NCBI RefSeq assembly: GCF_036961565.1
Contig: NZ_JBAMDD010000004.1
Span: 62,001-126,000, forward strand
Direction: 5' to 3'
From: Chitinimonas sp036961565
GTDB lineage: Bacteria; Pseudomonadota; Gammaproteobacteria; Burkholderiales; Chitinimonadaceae
Length of the DNA: 64,000 nt
Shown one piece after another: positions 26,425-35,843 of the stretch. The translations under genes were made by a program, and so were the position numbers. The notes below the pieces were generated by a model that worked only from the letters and a program-made list of their open reading frames with translations, searched no databases and was not told the DNA's origin. The first letter of the stretch is position 1, and the number at the start of each line of letters is the position of its first letter.

Positions 26425-26519
26425 GCGTCCTACTCGATAATCAGTCGTGGAAAGCGGCCCGGCCCAACCCTGGCGGCCGGGACACCGGCCTTCAGGGTAT
26501 CAGCACAGGTGCAGAAATG

Positions 26520-26544
26520 AAAACGCCCGGTAGAACCGGGCGTC
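26520..26544 (-). terminator. Terminator of purA
   Basis: A perfect 9-bp stem ACGCCCGGT/ACCGGGCGT with an AGA loop, followed on the minus strand by TTTTC. It lies just past the purA stop. Confidence 0.9.
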
Positions 26545-26550
26545 TGTCAC

Positions 26551-27846
26551 TTAGTGCGTGAACGGGTGCCGTTGCACGATGGTCTCTTCGCGGTCTGGGC
26601 CGGTAGAGATGATATCGATGGGCGCCCCCGTCACTTCCTCAATGCGCTTGAGGTAGTTACGGGCATTCAAGGGCAAGTCCTCATAGCGCTTCACACCGAA
26701 GGTGGATTCGCTCCAGCCAGGCAGCTCTTCATAGATAGGCGAGCAGCCCGACAGCTCTTCGGCACCAACCGGCAGAATGTCTACCACCTCGCCATTGATG
26801 CGATAGCCAGTACACAGCTTGATCACGTCTATGCCATCCATGACGTCCATCTTGGTAACACACAGGCCCGAGACGCCATTGATCTGGATGGAACGCTTGA
26901 GCGCAGCCGCATCAAACCAACCGCAACGGCGCGGGCGACCCGTCACCGAACCGAACTCATTGCCACGCTTGGCCAGGCCCTCACCTACTTCATCAAACAG
27001 CTCGGTGGGGAAAGGACCAGAACCGACGCGAGTGGTATAGGCCTTCACGATGCCCAGCACATACTGCAGCATCTGCGGCGCCACACCCGCACCAGGTGCT
27101 GCCGCACCGGCCGAGCAGTTGCTGGATGTCACATAGGGGTAGGTGCCGTGGTCGATATCCAGCAAGGTGCCCTGCGCACCCTCGAACAACAGCGGCTTGC
27201 CGGCCTTGTTCAGGTCATGCAGGGTGCGCGATACATCGCCCACCATGGGCTTGATACGCTCTGCCAGGCGCAAGGTATCTTCCAGCGTCTTCTGGAAGTC
27301 GACCTGCTCCACCTTGAAGTATTCCTTCAACAGGAAGTTGTAATAGGCCAGGTTCTCGCCTAGCTTGGCGGCAAGGCGGTCCGGGAAGAACAGGTCCTGG
27401 ATACGGATGGCACGGCGCGCCACCTTGTCCTCATAGGCCGGGCCGATACCACGGCCGGTGGTGCCTATCTTCTTGTCGCCCTTGGCCGCTTCGCGCGCCT
27501 GATCCAGCGCAATATGGTAAGGCAGGATCAAGGGGCAAGCTTCCGAGATGGTCAGGCGGCTTTCCACATCCACGCCCGCAGCCTTCAGCTCGTCGATTTC
27601 CTTGAGCAGTGCCTCGGGCGAGATCACCACGCCATTGCCGATAAAGCAGGCCTTGCTAGCATGCATGATGCCCGAGGGAATCAGGCGCAGCACCGTCTTC
27701 TTGCCACCGATAACCAGCGTATGGCCCGCATTATGGCCACCCTGGAAACGCACCACGCCCTCGGCATGGTCCATCAGCCAATCGACGATCTTGCCCTTGC
27801 CTTCGTCACCCCACTGGGTGCCTATCACCACGACGTTACGGCTCAT
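26551..27846 (-). CDS. purA: Adenylosuccinate synthetase
   Basis: GTP-dependent ligase joining IMP and aspartate on the way to AMP. The 431-residue protein has the N-terminal GTQWGDEGKGK loop (9-19), QGGHNAGHT, TTGRGIGPAYEDK, and the C-terminal VTGRPRRCGWFDAAALK and STGPDREETI. It follows hisZ in the usual hflK-hflC-hisZ-purA order and ends the operon at a strong terminator. Confidence 0.97.
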   Translation of the reverse strand: MSRNVVVIGTQWGDEGKGKIVDWLMDHAEGVVRFQGGHNAGHTLVIGGKKTVLRLIPSGIMHASKACFIGNGVVISPEALLKEIDELKAAGVDVESRLTISEACPLILPYHIALDQAREAAKGDKKIGTTGRGIGPAYEDKVARRAIRIQDLFFPDRLAAKLGENLAYYNFLLKEYFKVEQVDFQKTLEDTLRLAERIKPMVGDVSRTLHDLNKAGKPLLFEGAQGTLLDIDHGTYPYVTSSNCSAGAAAPGAGVAPQMLQYVLGIVKAYTTRVGSGPFPTELFDEVGEGLAKRGNEFGSVTGRPRRCGWFDAAALKRSIQINGVSGLCVTKMDVMDGIDVIKLCTGYRINGEVVDILPVGAEELSGCSPIYEELPGWSESTFGVKRYEDLPLNARNYLKRIEEVTGAPIDIISTGPDREETIVQRHPFTH

Positions 27847-27927
27847 GGAATTTCCTTCATTACAGATTGCTTGGTCGCCGCGTTTCCGCGACGGGATAGA
27901 AACAGAATAGACTGTGCTGCGCGTAAT

Positions 27928-29079
27928 TCAGAGTGGCTGCACCTGCCACTGGCCATTGCGCTCAATCAGTTCGCGGTCAGCGTGCAACTCCTCGACATCC
28001 ACGATCTCACCCAGCCGCACCACCACGGTCTCACCGGCAGCGCGCAGGGCTCGAATGGCATCCGCCAGCCGGGCATCAAACACATCGGGCGCCAGGATGG
28101 CACTGCGTGCCGGTGTCGCCGGCAGACGCCAGGCCAACTCCTTCAGATCCAGACTGAAACCGGTTGCCGGACGGCGACGGCCAAACTGCTCGCCGACATG
28201 GTCATAGCGGCCACCACGGGCAATGGCATTGGGCCACCCCTCGGCGTAAGCCGCAAACACCAGTCCGGTGTGGTAGTAACCCGAGCGCAGCTCCGCCAGG
28301 TCAAAATTGGGAACAATGCCGCGCGCCGCCAGCGCGGCCGTCAGGCCACGCAAGGCAGCCAGCGCCGCTATCACCCCAGGCAGGCGTGGCAGGCTTTGCT
28401 CAGCCCGCTCCAGCACCGTCGCATCACCATACAAGCCAGGCAGCGCCACCAAACCAGCACTCAGGCTGGCATCCAGCCCGGCCACCAGGCCCATCAAGGT
28501 CGGCACATCCTTTTGTTGGATAGCATGGAACACCGCCTCGCGGGCCTCACCCACCAGGCCTGCGGCATCAGCCAAAGCCAGGAACAAACCGATATGGCCG
28601 ATATCCAGGTGCACATGGTCTATGCCCGCCAGCTTGAGGCACTCACCCATCAGCTCGACGATTTCCACGTCGGCAGCAACGCCGGCATAGCCGTAAATCT
28701 CGGCACCCAACTGCAAGGGCTCACGCGCAGCCATGATCCCGTCTGGCTGGGTGTGTACGACCGGCCCGGCATAACATAGCCTAGCCACCCCTTGCCGGTT
28801 CAGAAGATGGGCATCAATGCGGGCCACCTGGGGGGTCATATCGGCACGCAGGCCCAGCTGCCTACCACTGAGCTGATCAGTCAGCTTGAAGGTTTTCAGG
28901 TCCAGCGCGGCATCCTGGCGGGTCAGCAGCGAATCGACGTATTCGATCAATGGCGCCTGTACCAGTTCGTAGCCAAAGCTGGCGATCAAGTCCAGCGAGC
29001 GGCGTCGCAATGTCTCCACGCGGCGCGCCTCGGGCGGCAACAGGTCAGCAATGTTCTCGGGCAGTATCCAGTTATGCAT
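27928..29079 (-). CDS. hisZ: ATP phosphoribosyltransferase regulatory subunit
   Basis: A HisRS-like protein without synthetase function that binds and regulates short-form HisG at the first step of histidine synthesis. The 383 residues have the class II core (LPENIADLLPPEARRVETLR; LRADMTPQVARIDAH; ARGGRYDHVGEQFG) but no C-terminal anticodon-binding domain, unlike the real HisS at 36.7 kb. The ATG at 29079 (MHNWILPENI) is chosen by family start. The small DUF2065 gene often found between hflC and hisZ is not present in the 262-base gap upstream. Confidence 0.94.
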   Translation of the reverse strand: MHNWILPENIADLLPPEARRVETLRRRSLDLIASFGYELVQAPLIEYVDSLLTRQDAALDLKTFKLTDQLSGRQLGLRADMTPQVARIDAHLLNRQGVARLCYAGPVVHTQPDGIMAAREPLQLGAEIYGYAGVAADVEIVELMGECLKLAGIDHVHLDIGHIGLFLALADAAGLVGEAREAVFHAIQQKDVPTLMGLVAGLDASLSAGLVALPGLYGDATVLERAEQSLPRLPGVIAALAALRGLTAALAARGIVPNFDLAELRSGYYHTGLVFAAYAEGWPNAIARGGRYDHVGEQFGRRRPATGFSLDLKELAWRLPATPARSAILAPDVFDARLADAIRALRAAGETVVVRLGEIVDVEELHADRELIERNGQWQVQPL

Positions 29080-29313
29080 AAGGTCAGGCCGGGGCACCAG
29101 GCACCGCAGCAGTAATGATCCAGTCAACAACCAGCCCCGCCCGGCTATCGCACCCAGCTCAAGGCTGGCCGATGGGGCGGCGAAATATCGCACTCAAGCA
29201 AGGCTCAAGAACGGCAAGAGGCCCTCGGCGGGATGCTATCGATGCGGCCCTAGCAGGCTGGGCACCATGGCATCCTGGCACGAGGGCCAAGCAAAACAAG
29301 GCATTATCCCACA

Positions 29314-29335
29314 GGCGCGCCGCCAACAGCGCGCC
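29314..29335 (-). other. GC-rich hairpin after hflC
   Basis: GGCGCGC (29314-29320) pairs with GCGCGCC (29329-29335), 6 bases past the hflC stop. There is no T-run. The rest of the 262-base hflC-hisZ gap shows no gene. Confidence 0.45.
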
Positions 29336-29341
29336 CGTCTG

Positions 29342-30211
29342 TTACTTTGCGCGTGGATCCTTCATGTACTTGAAGAAAGCCGAGCTGGGGTCCAGCACCA
29401 TCACGTCCGACTTTGACTTGAAGGTCTGCTTGTAGGCATCCAGGCTCTTGTAGAAAGCGTAGAACTCGGGATTCTGGCCATAAGCGGCACCATAGATGGC
29501 AGCCGCACGGCCATCGCCCTCACCCTTCAGTTGCTGCGCCTTGTTGTACGCATCGGCCAGAATGATTTCACGCTGGCGGTCGGCATCGGCACGTATCTTC
29601 TCCGCCTCGGCCGAGCCTTCCGAACGTAGCTGGTTGGCCACGGTCTTACGCTCAGAGATCATGCGGTCATACACCGCATTGCTGATATCGTTGGGAAAGT
29701 CCACGCGCTTGAGCCGCACGTCCACGATCTTCACGCCTATCTTGCCGGCATCGGCATTGGCAACCACGCCCACCGATTCCATCACCTCTTCGCGCTTGCC
29801 CGAAATCACGTCCTGCACCGTGCGCTTGCCAAACTCGGCCCGCAACACGTCATTGATGGTCTTGCGCAGACGGGCCGAGGCGGTACGCTCATTGCCGCCC
29901 ACTGTCTTGTAATACTGCTCGACATTGACCACTTGCCACTTGACGTAGCTGTCCACCAGCACGTTCTTCTTTTCGATGGTGTTGAAGCGCTCAGGCGTCT
30001 CGGCATCCATGGTCAGGACGCGTCGATCAAAATACCGCACCGACTGCAGCAACGGCACCTTGAAGCGTATGCCAGGCTCATTGACCGTACGCACCACCTC
30101 ACCCAGTTGGAACACCATGGCAGATTGGCGCTGATCCACGGTAAACACGCTCATGCTGAGCACCAGCAGTGCCAGCAACACCACGACTATGGCGGGAATT
30201 AAACGATTCAT
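29342..30211 (-). CDS. hflC: HflC, SPFH-domain regulator of FtsH protease
   Basis: Membrane-anchored SPFH protein that forms the HflKC cage around FtsH and modulates its proteolysis. The 289 residues have an N-terminal membrane anchor (LIPAIVVVLLALLVLSMSVF), the band-7 domain (VYNVDQRQSAMVFQLGE-like VDQRQSAMVFQLGEVV) and the coiled-coil EAEKIRADADRQREIILADA. It starts one base after the hflK stop, so the subunits are translated together. The ATG at 30211 gives the normal anchor. Confidence 0.96.
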   Translation of the reverse strand: MNRLIPAIVVVLLALLVLSMSVFTVDQRQSAMVFQLGEVVRTVNEPGIRFKVPLLQSVRYFDRRVLTMDAETPERFNTIEKKNVLVDSYVKWQVVNVEQYYKTVGGNERTASARLRKTINDVLRAEFGKRTVQDVISGKREEVMESVGVVANADAGKIGVKIVDVRLKRVDFPNDISNAVYDRMISERKTVANQLRSEGSAEAEKIRADADRQREIILADAYNKAQQLKGEGDGRAAAIYGAAYGQNPEFYAFYKSLDAYKQTFKSKSDVMVLDPSSAFFKYMKDPRAK

Positions 30212-30212
30212 A

Positions 30213-31385
30213 TCAACGACCCTCCCGCTCACCGCGACCTTGGCTATCCTGCCTAGGAGCGCGCACTACGCCAGTCTCCACCGGAACCGTGGCCTGTTCT
30301 GTCGCCGCACCGGCAGGACCACTCATCTGCATCAGCTTGTCCAGCGGCAGGTAAAGCAGGTTGCCGTTGCCGGACTTCTGATCCACCAGCACCTTGCTGC
30401 TGCTGCTCAATATCTGCTGCATGGTATCGAGATACATGCGATCACGGGTAACCTGGGGCGCCTTGGCATACTCGGCAGCCACCTGCGTGAAGCGAGAGGC
30501 ATTACCTTCCGACTCCGCAATCACCCGGGCCTTGTAACCCTCGGCTTCCTGCAGCAAACGTGCAGCAAAGCCACGGGCCTTGGGTATCACGTCATTGGCG
30601 TAGGCCAGACCCTCGTTGGTCTGCTTGACCTTGTCCTGCCCAGCCTTCACGGCATCGGCAAACGCTGCCTGCACCTCTTCCGGCGGCTGCACATCATTGA
30701 TGTTGACGCGGCTCACCCGGATACCGGTGCCATAGTCATCCAGCAGGTTCTGTATCATCCGCGTGGCATCGGCAGCCACCTGGCCACGACCTTCGTTCAA
30801 CACGAAATCGACCTTGTTGCGGCCGACGATCTCCCGAATGGAGGTTTCAGCGGCCTGCTTGACCAGATCGTAACCATCGCCATCACGCGAGGCGTTGTTG
30901 AACACGAAGTCACGCGAGTTCTTGACGTCGTACTGCACTTCCAGCTGCATGTCGACGATGTTCTGGTCCTCGGTCAGCATCAGTGCCTCATCCGCCACCC
31001 GATTCTTGGTGCTGCCGGAAAAACCGACCTCCACCGAGCGGACCTCAGACAGCTTGACGATCTCATGCTGCTCTACCGGCCAGGGCATACGCCAGTGCAG
31101 ACCGGGATCCGTGGTTTGCACATAGCGACCAAACCGCAGCACCACCGCTTCTTCCCGGGCATCCACCACGTAAAAGCCGCTGGCTATCCACAGCACGCCA
31201 ACGATGCCGATGGCGACACCAATACCGCCGGCAACAGCGCGGCCATCCGACGGCGTCGGCTCGGACGGGCGGCCGGGCGTACCACCGAAGAACTGCTTCA
31301 GCTTATTGGTGAACTGCCGGATGATCTCATCCAGATCAGGCGGGCCATCCTTGCCTCGGCGGCCCCATTGCGGGTCTTGCGACAT
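30213..31385 (-). CDS. hflK: HflK, SPFH-domain regulator of FtsH protease
   Basis: Partner of HflC. The 390-residue protein has a cytoplasmic Gly/Pro-rich N-terminus (MSQDPQWGRRGKDGPPDLDE), a membrane segment (GGIGVAIGIVGVLWIASGFYV), the SPFH domain (VVDAREEAVVLRFGRYVQ) and a helical region (EEVQAAFADAVKAGQDKVK). The start at 31385 fits the family; upstream codons are open but contain odd Cys-rich sequence. It lies 135 bases after hflX with no terminator seen, consistent with an hfq-hflX-hflK-hflC transcript. Confidence 0.96.
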   Translation of the reverse strand: MSQDPQWGRRGKDGPPDLDEIIRQFTNKLKQFFGGTPGRPSEPTPSDGRAVAGGIGVAIGIVGVLWIASGFYVVDAREEAVVLRFGRYVQTTDPGLHWRMPWPVEQHEIVKLSEVRSVEVGFSGSTKNRVADEALMLTEDQNIVDMQLEVQYDVKNSRDFVFNNASRDGDGYDLVKQAAETSIREIVGRNKVDFVLNEGRGQVAADATRMIQNLLDDYGTGIRVSRVNINDVQPPEEVQAAFADAVKAGQDKVKQTNEGLAYANDVIPKARGFAARLLQEAEGYKARVIAESEGNASRFTQVAAEYAKAPQVTRDRMYLDTMQQILSSSSKVLVDQKSGNGNLLYLPLDKLMQMSGPAGAATEQATVPVETGVVRAPRQDSQGRGEREGR

Positions 31386-31520
31386 ATCGTCTCTATTCCG
31401 TGGTTGTAATGACTTGTACACACACTTGTTACACAGCAACCCTCAGGCGGCACGTTGTTGCGGCTCGATTTCACTCGCCACCGGCCGAGCCCAGGCCAGC
31501 GCTGCTGGTCAAACCATGGC

Positions 31521-32645
31521 TCAAGCCTGAAGGCTTTCGTCCGGCACCGCAGCAACGACCGGCATGGCTTCGACCAGCGCCTGCCGCAACAAATCCAGAC
31601 CTGCACCACTTTTTGCACTCATACGGACGGCGCGAATCCTACCATATTCATCCCGCTCGACCGCCGGCTCGCCACCTTTGAGGTCTATCTTGTTCCAGAC
31701 CACAATCTGGGGAATCTCATCAGCATCGATTTCCTTGAGCACATAGTTCACCGCCTCGATCTGGGCTTCGCGCGTATCGCTGGCGCTATCAACCACATGC
31801 AGCAACAAATCGGCCCGCACGGTCTCCTCCAGCGTGGCTCGAAACGCCTCCACCAAGCCATGTGGCAGATCGCGGATAAAGCCCACGGTATCCGATACCA
31901 CCACGGAGTGCTCCGGGTCGAGGAACAGCTTGCGGCTGGTGGTATCCAGCGTGGCGAACAACTGATCGGCCGCATACGCCTTGGCGTGAGTCAAGGCATT
32001 GAACAGCGTGGACTTACCGGCATTGGTATAACCAACCAGCGAGACCGAGAACTGCTTGCTGCGCTCGCGCGCGCGCCGCTGGGTATCACGCTGCCGCTGC
32101 AGATCCTTGAGCTTGTCGCGCAACCGCTTCATACGCTCGGTCAGCATGCGCTTGTCCATTTCCAGCTGGGTCTCACCGGGGCCGCCACGGGCGCCGATAC
32201 CGCCACGCTGGCGTTCCAGGTGAGTCCAGCCCCGGACCAGCCGGGTGGACATATACTGCAGCTGCGCCAGCTCAACCTGCAGCTTGCCCTCGTTGGAGCG
32301 TGCACGCTGGCCAAAGATGTCGAGTATCAGCCTTACCCGGTCCGACACCCGGCATTCCAGGGCACGCTCCAGGTTACGTTCCTGCGCGCCACCCAAGGCG
32401 TGGTTGAACAGTACCGTGTGTGCCTCTGTGGCCAGCACGGCGGCGGCGATCTCTTCCACCTTGCCACTACCAGCAAACAGCTTGGGGTCGGGTCTTTGGC
32501 GCTTGCCCTGAATGATGGCCATAGCCTTGTAGCCATTGCCCTCAGCCAGCAACTTGAATTCTTCGATATTTTCCAGATAGTCTGGCTCACCGAAATCGAG
32601 ACAGACTAGAACGGCCTTGTCGCCGCCCTGATGGCGTTCAAACAC
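31521..32645 (-). CDS. hflX: GTPase HflX
   Basis: Ribosome-associated GTPase that splits stalled 70S ribosomes, often after heat stress. The 374-residue protein has the N-terminal HflX subdomain (LEYLENIEEFKLLAEG-like DYLENIEEFKLLAEGNG), the Gly-rich linker ERQRGGIGARGGPGETQLE, then the G domain: G1 GYTNAGKST, G3 DTVGFIRDLPHGLVEAF and G4 NKIDL. It follows hfq in the standard order, but with a terminator-like hairpin between them. Confidence 0.96.
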   Translation of the reverse strand: MFERHQGGDKAVLVCLDFGEPDYLENIEEFKLLAEGNGYKAMAIIQGKRQRPDPKLFAGSGKVEEIAAAVLATEAHTVLFNHALGGAQERNLERALECRVSDRVRLILDIFGQRARSNEGKLQVELAQLQYMSTRLVRGWTHLERQRGGIGARGGPGETQLEMDKRMLTERMKRLRDKLKDLQRQRDTQRRARERSKQFSVSLVGYTNAGKSTLFNALTHAKAYAADQLFATLDTTSRKLFLDPEHSVVVSDTVGFIRDLPHGLVEAFRATLEETVRADLLLHVVDSASDTREAQIEAVNYVLKEIDADEIPQIVVWNKIDLKGGEPAVERDEYGRIRAVRMSAKSGAGLDLLRQALVEAMPVVAAVPDESLQA

Positions 32646-32853
32646 GCTTTATTTCCCTAACTGGGCGCCTTGTCAGGCCACCCTAACGGGGCGCCGGAGC
32701 TTGATCGGCACACGATGGTATCTGCTGGTAGGAGGCCGCCCCAAATGATATCCGCCCGCATCATCATGCAGATCGACATCGGGTGGCGCAAACCGCTCCC
32801 TGGCAGATAGCCGTGGCTCACAACCTAAGTTCCAGCCGGTATTCCTACAACAA

Positions 32854-32876
32854 AGGGGGCGCACATGGCGCCCCTT
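32854..32876 (-). terminator. Terminator-like hairpin after hfq
   Basis: A 7-bp GC stem (32856-32862 with 32868-32874) extended by A-T and G-T pairs, then TTTGTT on the minus strand. It is in the 250-base gap before hflX, so termination must be partial if the operon is shared. No other gene is seen in the gap. Confidence 0.65.
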
Positions 32877-32895
32877 GCTCGACGCACCGCCCCTA

Positions 32896-33150
32896 TCAGG
32901 CGTCTGCAGCCGGGGCACCTTCCGGCTTGTCATAGGGGATGCTGACCGGACGGGCAGGCACAACAGTGGAGATGGCATGCTTATAGACCATCTGGGTCAC
33001 GGTGTTGCGCAGCAAAACCACGTACTGGTCAAACGACTCGATCTGGCCTTGCAGCTTGATACCGTTAACCAGGTATATGGATACAGGTACATGTTCCTTG
33101 CGCAGGATGTTCAGAAACGGGTCTTGTAGCATTTGCCCTTTTGCGCTCAT
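32896..33150 (-). CDS. hfq: RNA chaperone Hfq
   Basis: A hexameric Sm-like protein that pairs small RNAs with mRNAs. The 84 residues contain Sm1 (QDPFLNILRKEHVPVSIYLV; NGIKLQGQIESFDQYVVLL) and Sm2 (VYKHAISTVVPAR), with a short acidic-alanine tail. The ATG at 33150 gives the canonical MSAKGQMLQDPFLN. It lies between der and hflX, as usual in betaproteobacteria. Confidence 0.97.
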   Translation of the reverse strand: MSAKGQMLQDPFLNILRKEHVPVSIYLVNGIKLQGQIESFDQYVVLLRNTVTQMVYKHAISTVVPARPVSIPYDKPEGAPAADA

Positions 33151-33269
33151 TTTGTAGTTCTCCACTCTGTAATTTAAAAAACGACGAATATCCGTCCAGT
33201 AGTTCCTGCGCTTACGAAGATAGAATACCAGTAGTCACTTGTAGCAGCTTTTCTGTCAAGCACAAAGAA

Positions 33270-34682
33270 TCAGCCTGCTTTTTTCGCGGGCTTCCTGGCT
33301 GTGGTCTTGACCGGCTTCTTCTCACCTCGCATGGCGCCCTTGCGATCCGGCTTGAACTCGCCCGGCTTGGCATCGTAAGGGTTGTCGCCCTTCTTGAACT
33401 GTACACGCAGGGGCGTGCCCTGCAATTTGAACATCTTCAGGAAGGAATGTTCCAGGTAACGCCAATAACTGTCCGGCACCCCTTCAAGGGCGGTACCGTG
33501 TATCACCACCACCGGCGGATTCATGCCACCCTGGTGGGCATATTTCATCTTGGGACGCACCAGGCCCACGCGGGGCGGCTGTTGCTTCTCCACCGCCAGT
33601 TGCAAGGCACGCGTCAAACGCGGCGTCGGCAGCTTGGCCATGGCAGCCTTGTATGCTGCGTTGATGCTGGCAAACAGGTCACCCACACCCTGCCCTTCCA
33701 GGGCAGAGATAAAGTGGAAGCGGGCAAAATCCAGAAAACCCAGCTTACGGGCGATATCCCGCTTGACCTGGTCACGCCGGTATTCGTCCAGGCCTTCCCA
33801 TTTGTTCACGGCCACCACCATGGCCCGACCTGCCTCCAGGGCAAAGCCGGCGATATGGGCATCCTGCTCGGCCACATCCTGGCGGGCATCCAGTACCAGC
33901 ACAACCACGTTGGCGTCTTCGATCGCCTGCATGGTCTTCACCACCGAGAATTTCTCGATCGCCTCGTTCACCTTGCCGCGCTTGCGCACACCTGCGGTGT
34001 CGATAATCGTGTAGGCCTGCTCGTTGCGTTCGAAGTCGATATGTATCGAGTCGCGCGTGGTGCCGGGCTGGTCAAACGCAATCACCCGCTCTTCACCCAG
34101 AATCGCGTTCACCAACGTGGATTTACCCACATTGGGACGGCCGATGATGGCGAACTTGGGGTGATCCTGAACCTGCTCCTCAGGCTCCACCTCAAAACCG
34201 GTCAGCACATCGTCGAGCAAACCACGCACGCCTTCGCCGTGGTTGGCCGAGATAGGCCAAGGCTCACCCAGGGCCAGCTCGAAGAACTCTGCCGTCACCA
34301 CACTGGCCGACATACCCTCGGCCTTGTTCACGGCCAGGCGTACCGGCCGGTCCAGCTGGCGCAGGCGATTGGCAATCAACTTGTCTTGCGGGGTGAGGCC
34401 TACGCGGGCATCGACGATAAAAATGACGGCGTCGGCCTCATCGATGGCCTGCAGGGTCTGCCTGGCCATCTCATGCAATATGCCGTCATCCGCAACCGGC
34501 TCAAAGCCACCGGTATCCACACACAGATAAGGCTTGCCACCGATCTTGCCATGACCGTAATGGCGGTCGCGGGTCAGGCCCGGCATATCGGCGACCAGCG
34601 CGTCACGGCTCTTGGTCAGCCGATTGAACAGCGTGGATTTACCGACATTGGGACGGCCGACGAGGGCGATGGTGGGTTTCAT
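33270..34682 (-). CDS. der: GTPase Der (EngA)
   Basis: Essential 50S-subunit assembly GTPase with two tandem G domains. The 470-residue protein has the first P-loop GRPNVGKST (8-16), the second GRPNVGKSTLVNAILG, both DxxG boxes (DTGGF; DTAGV) and NKxE/NKWE boxes. A C-terminal KH-like domain precedes a basic tail rich in Lys (GEKKPVKTTARKPAKKAG). It follows bamB by 12 bases. Confidence 0.97.
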   Translation of the reverse strand: MKPTIALVGRPNVGKSTLFNRLTKSRDALVADMPGLTRDRHYGHGKIGGKPYLCVDTGGFEPVADDGILHEMARQTLQAIDEADAVIFIVDARVGLTPQDKLIANRLRQLDRPVRLAVNKAEGMSASVVTAEFFELALGEPWPISANHGEGVRGLLDDVLTGFEVEPEEQVQDHPKFAIIGRPNVGKSTLVNAILGEERVIAFDQPGTTRDSIHIDFERNEQAYTIIDTAGVRKRGKVNEAIEKFSVVKTMQAIEDANVVVLVLDARQDVAEQDAHIAGFALEAGRAMVVAVNKWEGLDEYRRDQVKRDIARKLGFLDFARFHFISALEGQGVGDLFASINAAYKAAMAKLPTPRLTRALQLAVEKQQPPRVGLVRPKMKYAHQGGMNPPVVVIHGTALEGVPDSYWRYLEHSFLKMFKLQGTPLRVQFKKGDNPYDAKPGEFKPDRKGAMRGEKKPVKTTARKPAKKAG

Positions 34683-34694
34683 TGTTTTCCTTGC

Positions 34695-35843
34695 TTACTT
34701 CACGGCCAGTGCGTGCAGGCCACCGCTCTCGGTCTGCACAATCAACTTGCCGCTGATTACCCGCGGTGCAACCAGCACGCGGCTCTTGTCCGTACTCATA
34801 CGGGCGACAAAGCTACCATCCGCCTGCGATAGCAGATGGACATAACCCTCGAAATCACCCACGGCCACCTTGCCGTCTATCACGGCAGGGCCGCTGATAC
34901 GACGGCCATACAGTGCCGCCTGCTTCCACAGGCTGCGGCCACCCGAGCGCTCGAACGCCTGGACGTTGCCGACTTCATCACTGACATAGACCTTGTCCGC
35001 ATCCATGGCCAGGCCCACATAGCTGGAGATATCGCGGGACCACAACATGGAGCCGTTGCTCACGGCAAAACACGCCACCTTGCCCTGGAAAGCCACGGCA
35101 CAGACCATGCCCTTGTCCACAACGGGTGCCGAGGTCACATCACTGATGCGCTCCAGCTCAGTAGCGCCCTTGGGCTGTGCAACCTGCGACTCCCACAGCA
35201 CACGGCCATCGGCCAGCGAAAGCGAAGCCAGGCGGCCCGATGCCATGCCAATGTAGACCGCACCGTCCGCAATCGCGGCGGGCGCGTAGTTGCGCAAGAC
35301 CAGCGAAGGCTGGCTGCGCACGAACTGCCAGCGCTGCTTGCCATCCTTGGCCTCCAGGCCTGTTACCCGGCCATCCACGGTACGCACCACCACCACGCCT
35401 TCGGCTATCACCGGCGGCGACACCATTTCGCTGCTGACCTTGGTCTGCCAGCGCAACTGGCCCGTGGCAGCTTCCCAGCCATAAACCTCGCCCTTCAGCG
35501 TGCCCGCCACGACCAGGCCCGAAGCCGCACCCACCCCACCTGCCAGCGGTTGGGCACTGCGAACTTCAAAGCGCTTGGCACCATCAGGCATGGCAAACCC
35601 AGCAATACCGTTCACTCCGGCCATGTACACAGCGTCGCCCGTCGCATCAGGCGCAAACCGGTACAGCTTGCCGTCAGAGTACGAAGTACGCCAAGCCGAA
35701 TTCAGCTCTGCGCTGGCCTTGATATCGCTCAGCGGCGTGGGTTGCGGGCTGTTATCCGTACCGGCACAGGCGGCCAGCAGGGTAACGGCGCCCAGCACAG
35801 CAAACTTGCCTGTCAGGCCATGTGGCATGCGGTGCATGTTCAT
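34695..35843 (-). CDS. bamB: Outer-membrane assembly lipoprotein BamB
   Basis: A beta-propeller lipoprotein of the BAM complex that inserts outer-membrane proteins. The 382-residue protein has a lipoprotein signal with lipobox LAAC (Cys26). It then has PQQ-type propeller repeats, each with a W-containing strand (YGWEAATGQLRWQTKV; GLEAKDGKQRWQFV; SLSLADGRVLWESQV). The start overlaps the stop of the upstream TPR gene by one base, in the conserved hisS-yfgM-bamB-der order. Confidence 0.95.
   Translation of the reverse strand: MNMHRMPHGLTGKFAVLGAVTLLAACAGTDNSPQPTPLSDIKASAELNSAWRTSYSDGKLYRFAPDATGDAVYMAGVNGIAGFAMPDGAKRFEVRSAQPLAGGVGAASGLVVAGTLKGEVYGWEAATGQLRWQTKVSSEMVSPPVIAEGVVVVRTVDGRVTGLEAKDGKQRWQFVRSQPSLVLRNYAPAAIADGAVYIGMASGRLASLSLADGRVLWESQVAQPKGATELERISDVTSAPVVDKGMVCAVAFQGKVACFAVSNGSMLWSRDISSYVGLAMDADKVYVSDEVGNVQAFERSGGRSLWKQAALYGRRISGPAVIDGKVAVGDFEGYVHLLSQADGSFVARMSTDKSRVLVAPRVISGKLIVQTESGGLHALAVK

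Noticed and set aside
29080..29341. A DUF2065 gene between hflC and hisZ
   Set aside because: This position often holds a 60-residue membrane protein in relatives, but no frame here has a suitable hydrophobic sequence.
33222..33259. Sigma-70 promoter before hfq (TTGACA and TATTCT)
   Set aside because: The hexamers are 26 bases apart, too far for one promoter. TGGTATTCT alone could be an extended -10, but the evidence is weak.
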